NCBI RefSeq assembly: GCF_018916875.1
Contig: NZ_JAHLNO010000004.1
Location: 248,001 to 312,000 of the forward strand
DNA length: 64,000 bases
Source of the DNA: Virgibacillus proomii
GTDB lineage: Bacteria; Bacillota; Bacilli; Bacillales; Amphibacillaceae
Direction of reading: 5' to 3'
Both the position numbers and the translations under genes were made by a program. Shown here piece by piece: positions 47,228 through 58,778 of the stretch; the stretch's first letter is position 1, and each line of letters starts with the position of its first letter. The notes beneath the pieces were generated by a model. That model searched no databases. It saw only the letters and a list, made by a program, of their open reading frames with translations, and was not told where the DNA came from.

Positions 47228-47558
47228 AACTTTATTCCGTGGGGCATTTCCTTCATTCCCTACGGCTAAGAACTTGATCAAATGGTTATCATCTCGAGCG
47301 TCTTTGAAAAAACGCGATGTGTCGCTGTCGTAGTCTTCCATGTCCCTGAAAAAGTAAAGCGCTTTTTCTACATGTGAGTATATTCAAGAAGTTTTCTCCT
47401 ACTGAATGAAGTTTCACTTTATTTACAAATAAGAGCGCCAATTCGGTAACGGATAAGTTTTACTTATTCCTAAAAACTAAAAATTAGGGAATGAAGCTGT
47501 TTTCTTTGTTTCCTATTTATTAGCCCCAATTTTATTGTAATAATATTACAGAACAACC
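47228..47558. other. Gene-free stretch with A-tail and E fragments
   Basis: Segment 47224-47270 resembles the reversed 3' end of family A (GTGAAACTTTATTCCGTGG). Segment 47300-47390 holds reversed E phrases. Segment 47395-47420 (CTACTGAATGAAGTTTCACTTTAT) is another A-tail scrap. No gene seen. Confidence 0.45.
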
Positions 47559-47588
47559 TTGACAAATTATAAACATACATGGTAGCAT
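47559..47588 (+). promoter_or_regulatory. Promoter of rplU-prp-rpmA
   Basis: A perfect TTGACA (47559-47564), an 18-bp spacer and TAGCAT (47583-47588). Confidence 0.65.
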
Positions 47589-47594
47589 AAATAC

Positions 47595-47690
47595 GTTATT
47601 CAAAAGTAGCACCAGTGCTACAACCGCACAGAATAGGTTTAAAATCCCGGTTTGTGGGTACCTGTATGGCGAGTCTGAGTAAAATAGGAG
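47595..47690 (+). ncRNA. Probable L21 leader (ribosomal autoregulatory element)
   Basis: The 5' leader starts with a 7-bp hairpin GTAGCAC-CA-GTGCTAC, then CCGCACAG, AGGTTTAAAATCCCGG and GGGTACCTGTATGGCGAGTC before the rplU ribosome binding site. A structured leader (L21 leader of Rfam) is known before Bacillus rplU; this placement and hairpin fit, but I cannot run a covariance model. Confidence 0.55.
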
Positions 47691-47701
47691 GTGCAAAACG
47701 T

Positions 47702-48010
47702 ATGTATGCTATTATTGAAACAGGTGGCAAGCAAATCAAAGTAGAAGAAGGACAAGAAATCTACGTTGAAAAAATTGCTGCAGACCAAGATGAAACGGTT
47801 ACATTTGAGAAAGTTCTTTTCGTAGGCGGAGATGATGTGAAAGTTGGAGCTCCTTATGTTGATGGGGCATCTGTAACTGCAAAAATTGCTAAACATGGAC
47901 GTCAAAAGAAAGTGACTGTTTTCAAATATAAACCAAAAAAGAACTATCATCGTAAACAAGGTCATCGTCAACCGTATACAAAGTTAGTTATCGAGAAAAT
48001 TAATGCATAA
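47702..48010 (+). CDS. rplU: 50S ribosomal protein L21
   Basis: The 102-residue protein of typical length. [25 protein letters not shown] at the start and [15 protein letters not shown] near the C-terminus are diagnostic. Start ATG 47702 behind ATAGGAGGTG. First gene of L21-Prp-L27. Confidence 0.98.
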   Translation: MYAIIETGGKQIKVEEGQEIYVEKIAADQDETVTFEKVLFVGGDDVKVGAPYVDGASVTAKIAKHGRQKKVTVFKYKPKKNYHRKQGHRQPYTKLVIEKINA

Positions 48011-48021
48011 AGGATTAGCCT

Positions 48022-48656
<635 letters not shown>

Positions 48657-48662
48657 GGAATA

Positions 48663-48697
48663 AAAAAACTCCAGCCACATGTTGGCTGGAGTTTTTT
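48663..48697 (+). terminator. Terminator of rplU-prp-rpmA
   Basis: AAAAAACTCCAGCCA paired with TGGCTGGAGTTTTTT, with a four-base loop. Confidence 0.95.
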
Positions 48698-48947
48698 ACA
48701 CATGAAGACATCGTAAGATTTTAACGGAAACCCATCCAATATTGTGAAAATTAGGTGATGGGCTTAGTGTAGTAAGGTAATTTTCGCTGTGCTAAAACTT
48801 ATCACGAACACAGTTTTTTAATAAGATCTTTCAATTTTTTAGGATAAATATAATTAATTCCTTGATGGAACGTTTTCTTCCAGCAGATGATGAATGAACT
48901 TTTTGAGTTTTTCTGTTATACTTTTTGACATGGTGGGAGGACGTTAT

Positions 48948-50775
<1,828 letters not shown>

Positions 50776-50820
50776 CGGTTAAGAATTATTTAAATAGATG
50801 AAAAAGCGTCAGTTAAAATG

Positions 50821-50865
50821 GAGTAGCAAATCGTCTTGGCTCGTTTCCAAGCGGTTTAGCTACTC
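50821..50865 (+). terminator. Strong hairpin between obg and pheA
   Basis: GAGTAGC-AAATCG-CTTGG pairs with CCAAG-CGGTTT-GCTACTC. No T-run follows, so it could be a processing or attenuation hairpin rather than an intrinsic terminator. pheB, which lies here in B. subtilis, is absent. Confidence 0.5.
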
Positions 50866-50930
50866 GAACTATATGTTGTCAGAAAATTCATGTTCCAGAT
50901 AATGATTGAAAAAATAAGGGGGATATAGCA

Positions 50931-51788
50931 GTGGCAACAACGATTGGCTATTTAGGGCCAAAAGGAACATTTACAAAGTTAGCAGTAGATAAAGCATTTA
51001 ATGGAGAGGCAAAGCACAGTTTTGCTACCATACCAGAGTGTATTGATGCTGTAGAAGCAGAAAAAATAGATATTGGTGTTGTGCCGCTGGAAAATGCGAT
51101 TGAAGGGACTGTACAATTAACTGTCGATTATTTAGTCCATCAAGTGCGGTTGCCTATCATGGCAGAAATTGTTGTACCAATCCAGCAACATCTTTTAGTT
51201 CATCCAGAATTCTCAGGTGAATTGGTTGATATTAAGGAGGTCCATTCTCATAGCCATGCTATCGCCCAATGTCATCAATTCATACATCAGCATTTACCGA
51301 ACGCATCCATTCATTATTCATCATCAACTGGAAAAGCAGCAGAAATGATTAGTGAACGAAAAGGACCGATTGCAGCGATTGGTAATCAATTGGCTGCACA
51401 TTTATATGAACTGAAGATGATCCGAAAAAATATTCACGATTTTCCAAATAACCATACACGATTTGTCGTGTTGAGTAAGAATAAAGAGTGTGTAAACATT
51501 CATCATCCTGTACAATCTGAAAAAACAACTTTACTGATTACTCTTCCAAGTGACTTTGCTGGAGCACTTCACCAAGTATTATCTGCCTTTGCTTGGAGAA
51601 AAATGAACCTATCAAAAATTGAATCACGACCAATGAAAACAGGTTTAGGCAATTATTTTTTTATTGTAGATGTAGATCAACCTTATGATAATGTTCTATT
51701 TCCCGGGGTGAAAGGGGAATTAGAAGCATTAGGATGTCAGCTTACGATTCTTGGTACGTATCCCGTCTATCAATTAGATAAGCTTTAA
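50931..51788 (+). CDS. pheA: Prephenate dehydratase
   Basis: The 285-residue enzyme of phenylalanine synthesis, converting prephenate to phenylpyruvate. Catalytic domain about 1-180 with GYLGPKGTFT, VPLENAIEGTV and NHTRFVVL (catalytic Thr). The ACT regulatory domain (about 195-275) has the Phe-binding ESRP motif (KIESRPMKTGLGNYFF). GTG at 50931 behind AAGGGGG. A monofunctional form without chorismate mutase, as in B. subtilis. Confidence 0.96.
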   Translation: MATTIGYLGPKGTFTKLAVDKAFNGEAKHSFATIPECIDAVEAEKIDIGVVPLENAIEGTVQLTVDYLVHQVRLPIMAEIVVPIQQHLLVHPEFSGELVDIKEVHSHSHAIAQCHQFIHQHLPNASIHYSSSTGKAAEMISERKGPIAAIGNQLAAHLYELKMIRKNIHDFPNNHTRFVVLSKNKECVNIHHPVQSEKTTLLITLPSDFAGALHQVLSAFAWRKMNLSKIESRPMKTGLGNYFFIVDVDQPYDNVLFPGVKGELEALGCQLTILGTYPVYQLDKL

Positions 51789-52215
51789 GAGAATGTTCAA
51801 ACAGTTAGGTATAAAAAACATAGCAATTTCAGTGAGAATCTGATGAAAAATTTTAGCTTGAAGTTATCCAACGAAGTCAACCTATGTAAGTGGTCCCTCT
51901 CTTTTTAAACATCTTGTACTAACTTGACAATATTTTGAGAGAAACGGATCCAAGTCAAAAGGACAGGAAAAGCTTTAGCAGGCACACATCACATGCAGAG
52001 AAACTGTCCTTCTTTCTCCACAAGCGGCGTTAGTTGACCTTAGGTTTTTTATATGCACTTTAAGTAGTGTAAATAAACGTCGAAAAGAAATATAATAGCT
52101 ATTCCATTTATATAGCTTGGCTGTGGACTTAAATTAATCAACATTTAATCTTTCCTTGCATATGTTGGTATAGAGAAATTAGCCCAGATATGACAAGAGA
52201 GGAGTTTGATTAATT
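51789..52215. other. Gene-free stretch before safA
   Basis: Segment 51895-52040 contains TTTAAACATCTTGTACTAACTTGACAATATTTTGAGAGAAACGG (compare 11812-11850) and E-type phrases (AGGACAGGAAAAGCTTTAGCAGGCACACATCACATGCAGAGAAACTG). CATATGTTGGTA near 52158 may be a mother-cell sigma factor -10 for safA, but weak. Confidence 0.4.
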
Positions 52216-53151
52216 TTGAAGATACACATTGTACAAAAAGGGGACACTATGTGGGAAATAGCTCAACAATATGGTGTGGATTTTGAAGAGCTAAAGCAGT
52301 TGAATAGCCAAATTTCCAGTCCAGATATGATTATGCCGGGAATGAAAATTAAAATACCAGGTTCATCAAAAGCTGTAAAGCAAAAACAACACCAAATGAA
52401 GCCAAAAGAAAAGCCGATGCACCCGTATAAAGAAATGAAAACAAAGCCAATGCCAGTGATTAAGGAAGATGACAAGAAAAAACCAAAAATGCCAAAACCC
52501 AAAATGCCAATGCCATCTATGCCGGCAATGCCTGTTCAACCCATTATGCAAACGCCAGTGATGGGGCAGGAATTTCAAAACTACACGACAATTAATTTTC
52601 CGCAAATGCCAGCAAAACCCGAGCATAAAGTGAAGCCTGTCAAAAAGGAAAAGCCAAAAAAAGAAAAGATTAAGGAGAAACCAATGCCGAAACCAATGCC
52701 AATGCCACACGTACCAATGGTGCCCCTATGCTGCTATGTAATGGACCCTTGTTACCCGCAGATTCCTTTTCAAATGATGGCACCTTTACCATATCATAGT
52801 GTAGGTATGTATCCAATGCCGCACTACGATCATCATGGACATCACCATCACCATATGCATCACGGGTCGCATGACCACCATTATGAGCACCACCATGACC
52901 ATCATGACAGTATGATGGATTGGGATGATGATTGCGGGTGTGATGACACGATGCATTGGGGTTCACCGTCAATGTATCGTAGCCAAGAAGAAGAAGCTTC
53001 AGCACAACCGGTTGAATATGAGTGGCAAACACCAACCCATATGTATCCACCATTTGCTTATGGGGCAACCTATCCAATGCCACCTGGCTTTACATCCTCG
53101 TCTCATTCAAATAGTGAGCAACAATCAGATAATGAACAACAAAGTGAATAA
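52216..53151 (+). CDS. safA: Spore coat assembly protein SafA
   Basis: The 311-residue inner-coat morphogenetic protein. An N-terminal LysM domain (residues about 2-48, IHIVQKGDTMWEIAQQYGVD...GMKIKIPG) targets it to the cortex/coat interface. A Lys/Pro/Met-rich middle (MPKPKMPMPSMPAMPV) is followed by a very His-rich stretch (about 200-235: HHGHHHHHMHHG, HDHHYEHHHDHHD). SpoVID in this window is its known partner. TTG start at 52216 with GAGGAG 12 bases before it. Both genes should be in the mother-cell regulon. Confidence 0.9.
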   Translation: MKIHIVQKGDTMWEIAQQYGVDFEELKQLNSQISSPDMIMPGMKIKIPGSSKAVKQKQHQMKPKEKPMHPYKEMKTKPMPVIKEDDKKKPKMPKPKMPMPSMPAMPVQPIMQTPVMGQEFQNYTTINFPQMPAKPEHKVKPVKKEKPKKEKIKEKPMPKPMPMPHVPMVPLCCYVMDPCYPQIPFQMMAPLPYHSVGMYPMPHYDHHGHHHHHMHHGSHDHHYEHHHDHHDSMMDWDDDCGCDDTMHWGSPSMYRSQEEEASAQPVEYEWQTPTHMYPPFAYGATYPMPPGFTSSSHSNSEQQSDNEQQSE

Positions 53152-53158
53152 GTTGTTG

Positions 53159-53192
53159 AAAAGAGACGAAATGATTATCGTCTCTTTTTTTC
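53159..53192 (+). terminator. Terminator of safA
   Basis: AAAAGAGACGA paired with TCGTCTCTTTT, short loop, then a T-run. Confidence 0.9.
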
Positions 53193-53611
53193 CATCACTC
53201 ACAAGAACAAAAGCGCAAGCGCTCATTTAGCGACATATACTGGAAATCTTCTGAAGCGATAAAACCGAAACTTTATTCTGTGGAACGCTTTTTCCAAAGA
53301 ATGTAGATGACCAATCAGCATTTAGGAGTCGTTATCTCATCAACGCAAAATCATTAGCACTTTTTGAATTGAGAAAAATACGTCTTTACATTCGGATAAA
53401 GGAAACATGTCTCTAAAACAGGGGTATGTCGACGCCTGAGCGGTAAGCCCGCTTTTAATCGGCCTTCCTTTAGATTCGAGTCAATGTTGGCTTATCGTAG
53501 GAAAAAGGTTGAAGTTTGCGACGAAGAACTTTTAAAAATGATATTCACTACGAAAAACAAGATCGTTTCCTAAACAATGAAAAAGGTGGCACAAAACTAG
53601 TCTTTTAATCT
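53193..53611. other. Gene-free stretch with A-tail scrap and D-type repeat
   Basis: Segment 53266-53310 resembles the reversed A 3' end (GAAACTTTATTCTGTGGAACGCTTTTTCCA). Segment 53410-53520 holds the D-type repeat (AACAGGGGTATGTCGACGCCTGAGCGGTAAGCCCGCTTTTAATCGGCC in pieces), matching 55755-55840 and, inverted, 61750-61810. No gene seen. Confidence 0.5.
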
Positions 53612-53765
53612 TTATCTAGCATATAAGATACCGTAAGACTCTCGCTTTAAGATTATAGAAAAAAATTTCATCTAAATGCCCGTTCGTTTAAAGGCCTTTA
53701 GGTCATACCCTTGGGTACTAATATTCCGTGGAAAAAGCGTCCCACGAAATGGAGCTTCCCTCTAT
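53612..53765 (+). repeat. Family A repeat, copy A5
   Basis: A degenerate copy: TTTATCTAGC, ATACCGTAAGAC, CTAAATGCCCGTTCGTT, AAAGGCCTTTAGGTCATACCC, ATTCCGTGG / CCCACGAAAT and TTCCCTCTAT. Outer and inner stems are partly lost. Confidence 0.75.
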
Positions 53766-53913
53766 CCTATTTTAGAATTGATCTGGACAACCATTTTTTC
53801 AATTTCTAGTATTTAATGTTAAAATAAATATTAATAAAAAATCGGCATTTGACGAAATTTTAATCATGTAATTACTGTGGACCAAACTACTAACTGAGAT
53901 GAGGAGCGATAGC

Positions 53914-54657
53914 ATGAAACAAGAAGTAGATGAAATTGTTAGTTGGTTACAAACCCAAGTTGAAAAAACAGGTGTAAATGGATTAATGGTAGGTATTAGT
54001 GGGGGGATTGATTCTGCAGTTGTTGCTGCTTTAATCAAACGAGCATGTCCTGATCATTCATTAGGTGTGATTATGCCGATTAATACGAGTGATGCAACGA
54101 TGCAAGATGCGAAAGCTGTTGCTGAGGCAACGGGTATTGATTATATGACGGTTGACTTAACAGAAGTACATGCTAATATGTATCAAATGATTAAAACCCA
54201 ATTAGAAAATAAACATGTGTACGAGGAACAAAATACTCAATTAGCGCAAGCCAACTTACGTGCAAGGCTACGAATGAGCACATTATATACGATAGCAACA
54301 AATTATAATTATCTTGTTGTCGGTACAGATAATGCTGCTGAATGGTATACAGGCTATTTTACAAAATATGGTGATGGCGGTGTTGATATCTTACCAATTG
54401 TGGAATTCACAAAGGGAGAAGTAAGAAAAATGGCAGAGTATTTAGATATACCATCATCTGTTAGAATTAAACAGCCTAGTGCAGATCTTTGGGAAGGGCA
54501 AAGTGATGAACAGGAAATGGGTATAAGCTATACAACAATAGATGCTTACTTGAAAGGGAAAGCTATACCAAAAGAAGATCAAGAAAAAATTGAAGGGATG
54601 CACAAACGTTCTGCTCATAAGCGAGAAGCATTACCGCATTTTTCACGGAAAAAGTAA
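53914..54657 (+). CDS. nadE: Ammonia-dependent NAD+ synthetase
   Basis: The 247-residue N-type ATP pyrophosphatase amidates deamido-NAD. The PP-loop is GISGGIDSAVVAALIKRA (about 29-46), followed by NLRARLRMSTLYTIA, VVGTDNAAEWYTGYFTKYGDGG and KQPSADLWEGQSDE. No glutaminase domain. ATG at 53914 behind GAGGAGCG; the upstream in-frame ATG at 53899 has no site. It is shorter than B. subtilis NadE and sits between safA and a coat lipoprotein gene, a place where B. subtilis has no nadE, so the gene was probably gained or moved. Confidence 0.94.
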   Translation: MKQEVDEIVSWLQTQVEKTGVNGLMVGISGGIDSAVVAALIKRACPDHSLGVIMPINTSDATMQDAKAVAEATGIDYMTVDLTEVHANMYQMIKTQLENKHVYEEQNTQLAQANLRARLRMSTLYTIATNYNYLVVGTDNAAEWYTGYFTKYGDGGVDILPIVEFTKGEVRKMAEYLDIPSSVRIKQPSADLWEGQSDEQEMGISYTTIDAYLKGKAIPKEDQEKIEGMHKRSAHKREALPHFSRKK

Positions 54658-54727
54658 AAATTGCCTTAAATTTACTGTGTAAAAATACCTCTCTTATCCA
54701 AACTATTCATAAATGGAGGTATTATTT

Positions 54728-55264
54728 ATGCGGATAAAATTAGGATTAATCATTCTTATGTTTGGCGCAGTAACTGCTTGTACAAATGAGCCAACAGATA
54801 AAGCTGAAAATGGCAATCAGCAGTCTGCGCAACCGATTCATTATGAAACAGAACAAGAGAAAAGAGAGCGTCTAGGTATTCTTGAGGAAAACGATAAAAA
54901 GGAATATCCACAAAGTGAACAGAAAAAAGGAACTGAAGCCAACTTTAAAAATGGTTACTCTGACTCTTTTACAAATGAAGAAACTGAAATGATAACCCGT
55001 GCATTAAAAAATAAAACTCAAATTGTACAAGCACAAGTTGCAGCAACGGAAGACCGAATTATCGTAGGTGTCATGTTAAAAGATGATGTAAGACAGGATA
55101 TTGGGAATGAAATTAAGCAAGAGGTAAAGAAACTTGTTCCAAATTCGAATAAAGAAATAATTGTCTATACCGATGAAGAACATTGGAATAAAATGAAAAA
55201 CTTAGACAACAGATTGAAGCCAAAATATAACGGCGAAAAATTGGAGGAATTTCTCACTCCGTAA
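54728..55264 (+). CDS. Sporulation lipoprotein, YhcN/YlaJ family
   Basis: The 178-residue predicted lipoprotein: signal peptide MRIKLGLIILMFGAVTAC with lipobox VTAC and Cys18 as lipidated residue. The mature C-terminal domain (about 85-165) matches YhcN/YlaJ proteins (ALKNKTQIVQAQVAATEDRIIVGVML, NKEIIVYTDEEHWNKM). B. subtilis CoxA, a cortex protein of this family, is encoded just after safA, so this may be its equivalent. ATG at 54728 behind TGGAGGT. Confidence 0.85.
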   Translation: MRIKLGLIILMFGAVTACTNEPTDKAENGNQQSAQPIHYETEQEKRERLGILEENDKKEYPQSEQKKGTEANFKNGYSDSFTNEETEMITRALKNKTQIVQAQVAATEDRIIVGVMLKDDVRQDIGNEIKQEVKKLVPNSNKEIIVYTDEEHWNKMKNLDNRLKPKYNGEKLEEFLTP

Positions 55265-55316
55265 GACCATATGTATTAAACTTAGATGAATAAAAGCAAC
55301 GGACTTCAAAGAACTA

Positions 55317-55407
55317 ATTAGAAAAACTTGGCTTGTCGCCAAGTCTTTAGCGAAAGCTGTAGTTTTTCTTATACTATAAACCATAAAATTTTATACTTTC
55401 CTATAGT
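55317..55407 (-). repeat. Family B repeat, copy B7 (minus orientation)
   Basis: A full minus-strand copy with intact stem CTTGGC-GACAA-GCCAAG. It lies 53 bp after the lipoprotein gene. On the plus strand it lacks a T-run after the stem, so it would act only on leftward transcripts. Confidence 0.85.
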
Positions 55408-55465
55408 AGAACAAAAGCTAGAAGCGGTTGGTTGTAAAGTAAAGCTTCATTCAAGGAGCGTTTTT

Positions 55466-55646
55466 CTCCTTGAAAAAGAAGAACGCTTTTTATTCGTGCG
55501 ATGATTCTTCGAGAAGTCTTACTTCTCCTTGAAAAAGAAGGTCACTTTTTCTGCGTGCGATGCCTATTCAAGAAGCTTTTCTTGTCCTTGAAAAGGAAAG
55601 CACTTTTCTGCGTGCGGTGTAATGCTCCCGTAGCTTTTCTTGTCCT
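55466..55646 (-). repeat. Three tandem 59-bp imperfect repeats (family E array)
   Basis: Units begin near 55466, 55525 and 55584, each with (C/G)TCCTTGAAAA(A/G)GAA, a CTTTTT.TGCGTGCGATG core and TTC.AGAAG, with a fourth partial unit at 55641. Read on the minus strand they match the E phrases seen at 11915, 16700, 31605 and 51955. Confidence 0.7.
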
Positions 55647-56113
55647 GTCGCCAAACGAATCGGGAATTTAGGAGACGTTTCTATCATAAAGTTCGAAAAA
55701 TAATAAGCAGATTTTTTTAAAAGGTAGAAATACGGCTCCTTACATTCGGAATAAAAAAACATGCCTCTAAAACAGGGATATGCCGACGTCGACAAGCCCG
55801 CTTTTAGTCGGCCTGAGCCGATGTGGACTTATCTAATAAGAATAGCGAAGTTTACTTGTTAGCTTTAGCACTTAAGCTAGAACGAAGCAACTCTTCAAAC
55901 AAGTTATCACAAACTGGAAACAACTGTAATTTTATGATAATTAAAACGTGACATTTCAAAAACACTTTATGAAATGCCAACAACACATAAATATTACCTA
56001 AATTTTTGTCTGAAGTTTTACTTCAACAAAGTACTTCTATGCACTATCTCTTTAAGAATTAGACTTTTTTTGATATAGTAATAAAGGAAATTTCTAGAGA
56101 GGAGAATGTCCTC
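55647..56113. other. Gene-free stretch upstream of yebC
   Basis: Segment 55755-55870 is a D-type copy (ATGCCTCTAAAACAGGGATATGCCGACG.., CAAGCCCGCTTTTAGTCGGCC). Segment 55855-55880 has the AGCACTTAAGCTAGAACG phrase. No gene; no clear promoter except a possible TATAGT near 56075. Confidence 0.45.
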
Positions 56114-56845
56114 ATGGCTGGTCATTCTAAATGGAAAAATATTCAGAGAAGGAAAAATGCACAAGACGCAAAAAAGGGAAAAATCTTTATGCGTCATGCA
56201 AAAGACATTTACACTGCTGCTAAGCAGGGAGGCGGTGATATGACAACAAATCCGAGCCTTCGTTTAGCTGTTGAAAAAGCAAAGGCAGATAATATGCCAA
56301 ATGATAACATAGATAGAGCAATTAAGAAGGCAACAGGGACATTAGACGGCGTTAGCTATGAAGAGCTTACCTATGAAGGATACGGTCCTGGTGGTGTAGC
56401 TGTTATCGTTCACGTATTAACGGATAATAAAAATAGAACCGCAGCGGATATTCGGCATGCATTTAAGAAAAACAATGGGAACTTAGGAGAAAATGGCAGT
56501 GTTTCCTTTATGTTTGATCGACGCGGTTATATTGTAATAACCGATGAAAATAATACCATGAATGAAGATGAATTAACATTGGAAGCACTAGAAGCGGGTG
56601 CTGAAGATATTCAGCCTCAAGATGGTGCTTATGAAATATTCACTGCTCCTGAAGAATTAGCCGCAGTTGTTGACCACTTAAGATCAGCAGGATACGAAAT
56701 TGCTGACTCAGAGGTCACACTAATACCACAAACAACTACTACTGTATCAGAGAACGACGTAGAAAAAATGTTAAAATTAATTGAAACGTTAGAAGAAAAT
56801 GAAGATGTACAAGACATACATCATAATCTTGAGTTGACGGATTAA
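56114..56845 (+). CDS. yebC: YebC/PmpR family protein
   Basis: The 243-residue protein: [25 protein letters not shown] and [31 protein letters not shown] are diagnostic. The family has been described as a transcription factor and, in newer work, as aiding translation at difficult stretches. Three-domain architecture of normal length. B. subtilis homologue yrbC is at the same place. ATG behind AGAGGAG. Own terminator follows. Confidence 0.95.
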   Translation: MAGHSKWKNIQRRKNAQDAKKGKIFMRHAKDIYTAAKQGGGDMTTNPSLRLAVEKAKADNMPNDNIDRAIKKATGTLDGVSYEELTYEGYGPGGVAVIVHVLTDNKNRTAADIRHAFKKNNGNLGENGSVSFMFDRRGYIVITDENNTMNEDELTLEALEAGAEDIQPQDGAYEIFTAPEELAAVVDHLRSAGYEIADSEVTLIPQTTTTVSENDVEKMLKLIETLEENEDVQDIHHNLELTD

Positions 56846-56851
56846 TGCTCT

Positions 56852-56886
56852 TAACTTCTATTTCTTTACGAAGAAATAGAAGTTTA
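56852..56886 (+). terminator. Terminator of yebC
   Basis: AACTTCTATTTCTT paired with AAGAAATAGAAGTT, four-base loop, then TATTCATTT. Confidence 0.8.
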
Positions 56887-56941
56887 TTCATTTATGACCA
56901 CTTATGATAAAATAAATGGATGAGACAAAGGAGCAGATAAA

Positions 56942-57544
56942 ATGATTGCTTATATTAGAGGAATGCTTACATATATACAAAGTGATACGATTATAGTTGA
57001 TGTAGAAGGGGTTGGCTATGAAATTATTTGTCCCAATCCATATGCATTTCAAGCTTTGGAAAATGAGAAAGTATTTGTTTACACATACTTGCATGTGCGT
57101 GAAGACGCCCAGTTACTTTATGGCTTTAAAACGGAAGAAGAAAAATATTTATTTACTAAATTAATCTCCGTATCGGGAATCGGCCCAAAAGGTGCCCTTG
57201 CGATTATGGCTAGTATTGATGTTGCAGAATTTGTAGCAGCAATAGAACGAGAAGATGAAGCGTTTTTAAAAAGTTTTCCTGGCATCGGTAAGAAAACAGC
57301 GAGACAAATTATTCTTGATCTAAAAGGAAAATTAGCTTTAGCTGTTCCACCAGTTCAAGATGAACAGGCGAAAGAAACAGGCTTAACGAACGAGGTAACG
57401 TTAAAAGAAGCGCAAGAAGCATTAAAAGCGTTAGGCTATACAGACAGAGAGATTAAAAGTGTTGTACCGAAACTACAATCAGATGCATCATTAAATACCG
57501 ATGAATTGATCCGTAAAGCACTTAGTTTACTCATGAAAAATTAG
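56942..57544 (+). CDS. ruvA: Holliday junction branch migration protein RuvA
   Basis: The 200-residue junction-binding subunit. N-terminal OB fold (MIAYIRGMLTYIQSDTIIVDVEGVGYEI), two helix-hairpin-helix motifs (ISVSGIGPKGALAIM, SFPGIGKKTARQIILDLKGK) and the C-terminal RuvB-binding domain III (EAQEALKALGYTDREI). ATG at 56942 behind AAAGGAGC. bofC, which precedes ruvA in B. subtilis, is absent. Confidence 0.97.
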   Translation: MIAYIRGMLTYIQSDTIIVDVEGVGYEIICPNPYAFQALENEKVFVYTYLHVREDAQLLYGFKTEEEKYLFTKLISVSGIGPKGALAIMASIDVAEFVAAIEREDEAFLKSFPGIGKKTARQIILDLKGKLALAVPPVQDEQAKETGLTNEVTLKEAQEALKALGYTDREIKSVVPKLQSDASLNTDELIRKALSLLMKN

Positions 57545-57561
57545 GAAAGGGGGAACGATAA

Positions 57562-58575
57562 ATGGAGGAGCGGATGGTAACTGGTGAGCTTCAAGCAGAG
57601 GATGCTTCCGCTGAGCTCAGCTTACGACCAACAACATTGAATCAATATATTGGTCAACATAAGGTGAAAGAGAATTTAAGCATCTTTATCCAAGCAGCTA
57701 AAATGCGTGAAGAACCATTAGATCATGTTCTCCTATACGGACCTCCGGGATTAGGAAAAACAACTTTGGCAGCTATCATTGCCAATGAGATGGGAGTGCA
57801 GTTTCGCTCAACTTCAGGTCCTGCAATTGAAAGGGCAGGCGATTTAGCGGCTATTCTTTCTTCGCTTGAACCAGGGGATGTGCTGTTTATTGATGAGATA
57901 CATCGCCTTCCAAGGGCAGTGGAAGAAGTACTATACCCGGCTATGGAGGATTTCTATCTTGATATTGTAATTGGGACAGGCCCTAGTGCTAGATCCGTTC
58001 GAATTGATTTACCGCCTTTTACATTAGTTGGCGCTACAACAAGAGCAGGATTATTATCAGCACCGTTACGCGATCGTTTTGGTGTTTTAAGCAGGCTTGA
58101 TTTTTATCATGCGGAGGATCTATGTATGATCATTGAACGTACAGCAGATATTTTTAACACAGCCATTACAAAAAAAGCCGCTATAGAAGTTGCTCGTCGA
58201 TCCAGAGGTACCCCAAGAATTGCCAACCGTTTATTAAAACGGATTCGAGATATATCACAAGTAAAAGGAGAAGATGAAATTAGTCTGACTACGACAAATG
58301 AAGCATTAGAAATGCTACAAGTCGATAAACATGGTTTAGATCATCTTGATCATAAGCTACTAAAAACAATTATTACGAACTTCCAAGGAGGGCCGGTTGG
58401 TTTAGATACAATCGCTGCTACAATCGGTGAAGAAGCACAAACGATTGAAGATGTCTATGAACCGTACCTATTGCAAATAGGTTTTATTCAGCGAACTCCC
58501 CGAGGGAGAATAGTAACTACACAAGCTTATGAACATTTTGGATGGAAGGATTTGGGTGACGATGAATCTAGGTAG
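57562..58575 (+). CDS. ruvB: Holliday junction helicase RuvB
   Basis: The 337-residue AAA+ motor. [20 protein letters not shown], Walker [10 protein letters not shown] (about 60-68), Walker [10 protein letters not shown], sensor [17 protein letters not shown] with the Arg finger, and C-terminal winged helix ([17 protein letters not shown]). ATG behind AAAGGGGG. Overlaps the next small gene by 14 bp. Confidence 0.98.
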   Translation: MEERMVTGELQAEDASAELSLRPTTLNQYIGQHKVKENLSIFIQAAKMREEPLDHVLLYGPPGLGKTTLAAIIANEMGVQFRSTSGPAIERAGDLAAILSSLEPGDVLFIDEIHRLPRAVEEVLYPAMEDFYLDIVIGTGPSARSVRIDLPPFTLVGATTRAGLLSAPLRDRFGVLSRLDFYHAEDLCMIIERTADIFNTAITKKAAIEVARRSRGTPRIANRLLKRIRDISQVKGEDEISLTTTNEALEMLQVDKHGLDHLDHKLLKTIITNFQGGPVGLDTIAATIGEEAQTIEDVYEPYLLQIGFIQRTPRGRIVTTQAYEHFGWKDLGDDESR

Positions 58576-58759
58576 ATTATTTTTTTTACTAGGATTAATT
58601 TTCCTTATCATCGGCATTTTATGGAGTTTTATTGGAAAATTACCTGGAGATATAACATGGAAAAAAGGAAATGTTGTATTTCACTTTCCCATTGTTACAT
58701 CTATTGTAGTCAGTCTGATTCTAACAATCCTATTTTACATTCTTGGAAAGTTTCGCTAA
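58562..58759 (+). CDS. DUF2905 small membrane protein
   Basis: The 65-residue protein with two TM helices (about 4-22 and 43-62) around [13 protein letters not shown], the signature of DUF2905. Start ATG 58562 within the ruvB end; a longer frame from 58529 has no site. Usually found with ruvAB-queA in Bacillales. Function unknown. Confidence 0.88.
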   Translation: MNLGRLFFLLGLIFLIIGILWSFIGKLPGDITWKKGNVVFHFPIVTSIVVSLILTILFYILGKFR

Positions 58760-58778
58760 ACAAGTAAGGAGATTCATG

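Noticed and set aside
52366..53083. Leftward frames rich in His/Trp or Asp/His opposite safA
   Set aside because: Shadows of the Met/Pro/Lys/His-rich safA coding sequence.
55466..55646. Possible CRISPR array from regularly spaced repeats
   Set aside because: Units are contiguous 59-bp tandem repeats with no unique spacers, and no cas genes are near.
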